A stretch of 64,000 nt of DNA from a virus, in IMG/VR virus record IMGVR_UViG_3300044609_000960, positions 62,001 through 126,000 of that record; one strand, 5' to 3'. Made by a program: the position numbers and the translations under genes. Below are positions 63,962 to 64,000 of this stretch, piece by piece; within the stretch, counting starts at the first letter, position 1, and every line of letters begins with the position of its first letter. Below the pieces are notes generated by a model, which worked only from the letters and a program-made list of their open reading frames with translations, was not told the DNA's origin and ran no database searches.

Positions 63962-64000
63962 ATGTCCGCAACTTTTCAAATCACGACCATTGACCTGAGC
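63962..64000 (+). CDS. Partial gene at the window end
   Basis: ATG at 63962 opens a frame that runs to the window edge with 13 codons visible (MSATFQITTIDLS). AAGAGAA lies about 8 bases upstream as a possible Shine-Dalgarno sequence. The N-terminus is typical of small virion proteins, but too little is visible to name it. Confidence 0.45.
   Translation, partial: MSATFQITTIDLS

Noticed and set aside
1-64000. tRNA genes, integrase, attachment sites or photosynthesis genes
   Set aside because: I looked for tRNA-like cloverleaf ends with flanking gaps, recombinase motifs and psbA/psbD-type proteins and saw none. Gaps are too short to hold them.

Overview
The window is a stretch of the late (virion structural) region of a large contractile-tailed bacteriophage, most likely a cyanophage. 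It is AT-rich and almost fully coding. The longest stretch without a gene is about 140 bases (39899-40042), and I saw no tRNA, rRNA, CRISPR array, insertion sequence or integrase. Evidence for a cyanobacterial host: a small protein at 63538-63855 carries the motif pattern of the cyanobacterial Mo-nitro_C family; the giant fibre at 956-8119 ends in a domain I know from marine cyanophage fibres; and phoH is present. The lineage looks mixed. The baseplate genes follow the gpJ/gpI style, the terminase is of the TIGR01630-like type rather than clearly T4 gp17-like, and the fibres resemble those of T4-like cyanophages.

Layout. (1) 1-18458, plus strand: the tail-fibre block, with a partial fibre, a 2387-aa fibre, a LamG-like protein, a 2074-aa fibre with 13 internal repeats and a self-cleaving S74 chaperone domain, a beta-propeller adhesin and small proteins. 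A probable two-way terminator lies at 18484-18516. (2) 18515-19292, minus strand: three small overlapping genes. (3) 19364-35258, plus strand: small structural genes, a beta-helix tailspike, two paralogous 1024- and 1359-aa proteins, a leucine-rich-repeat virion protein and a 587-aa protein. (4) 35244-39898, minus strand: a 1136-aa protein with a PA14-like region, phoH, and a 115-aa protein. (5) 40043-45068, plus strand: a deoxynucleotide kinase, a 240-aa protein, a baseplate hub with two peptidoglycan-degrading domains, and a Lys-tailed protein. (6) 55786 down to 45070, minus strand: one long operon with an unknown protein, gpJ-like, gpI-like, an OB-fold spike/hub, terminase large subunit, thioredoxin-like protein, a sigma factor and a DUF3223-like/HNH-like protein. 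(7) 55865-64000, plus strand: a fibre-associated protein, a 1661-aa S74 fibre, a 705-aa adhesin, the Mo-nitro_C-like protein and the start of another gene.

The most notable regulatory feature is an octamer, GTTTAAAG with close variants. It recurs on both strands about 22-57 bases before the first gene of almost every transcription unit, and several copies are followed at once by a stem-loop. I infer it is the phage late promoter element, possibly read by the sigma factor encoded at 45666-46451. The deoxynucleotide kinase lacks the octamer and instead has a sigma70-like promoter overlapped by an inverted repeat, as expected for an early gene set among late ones.

All functional calls come from reading the sequence and recalling family motifs. 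No database search was run.
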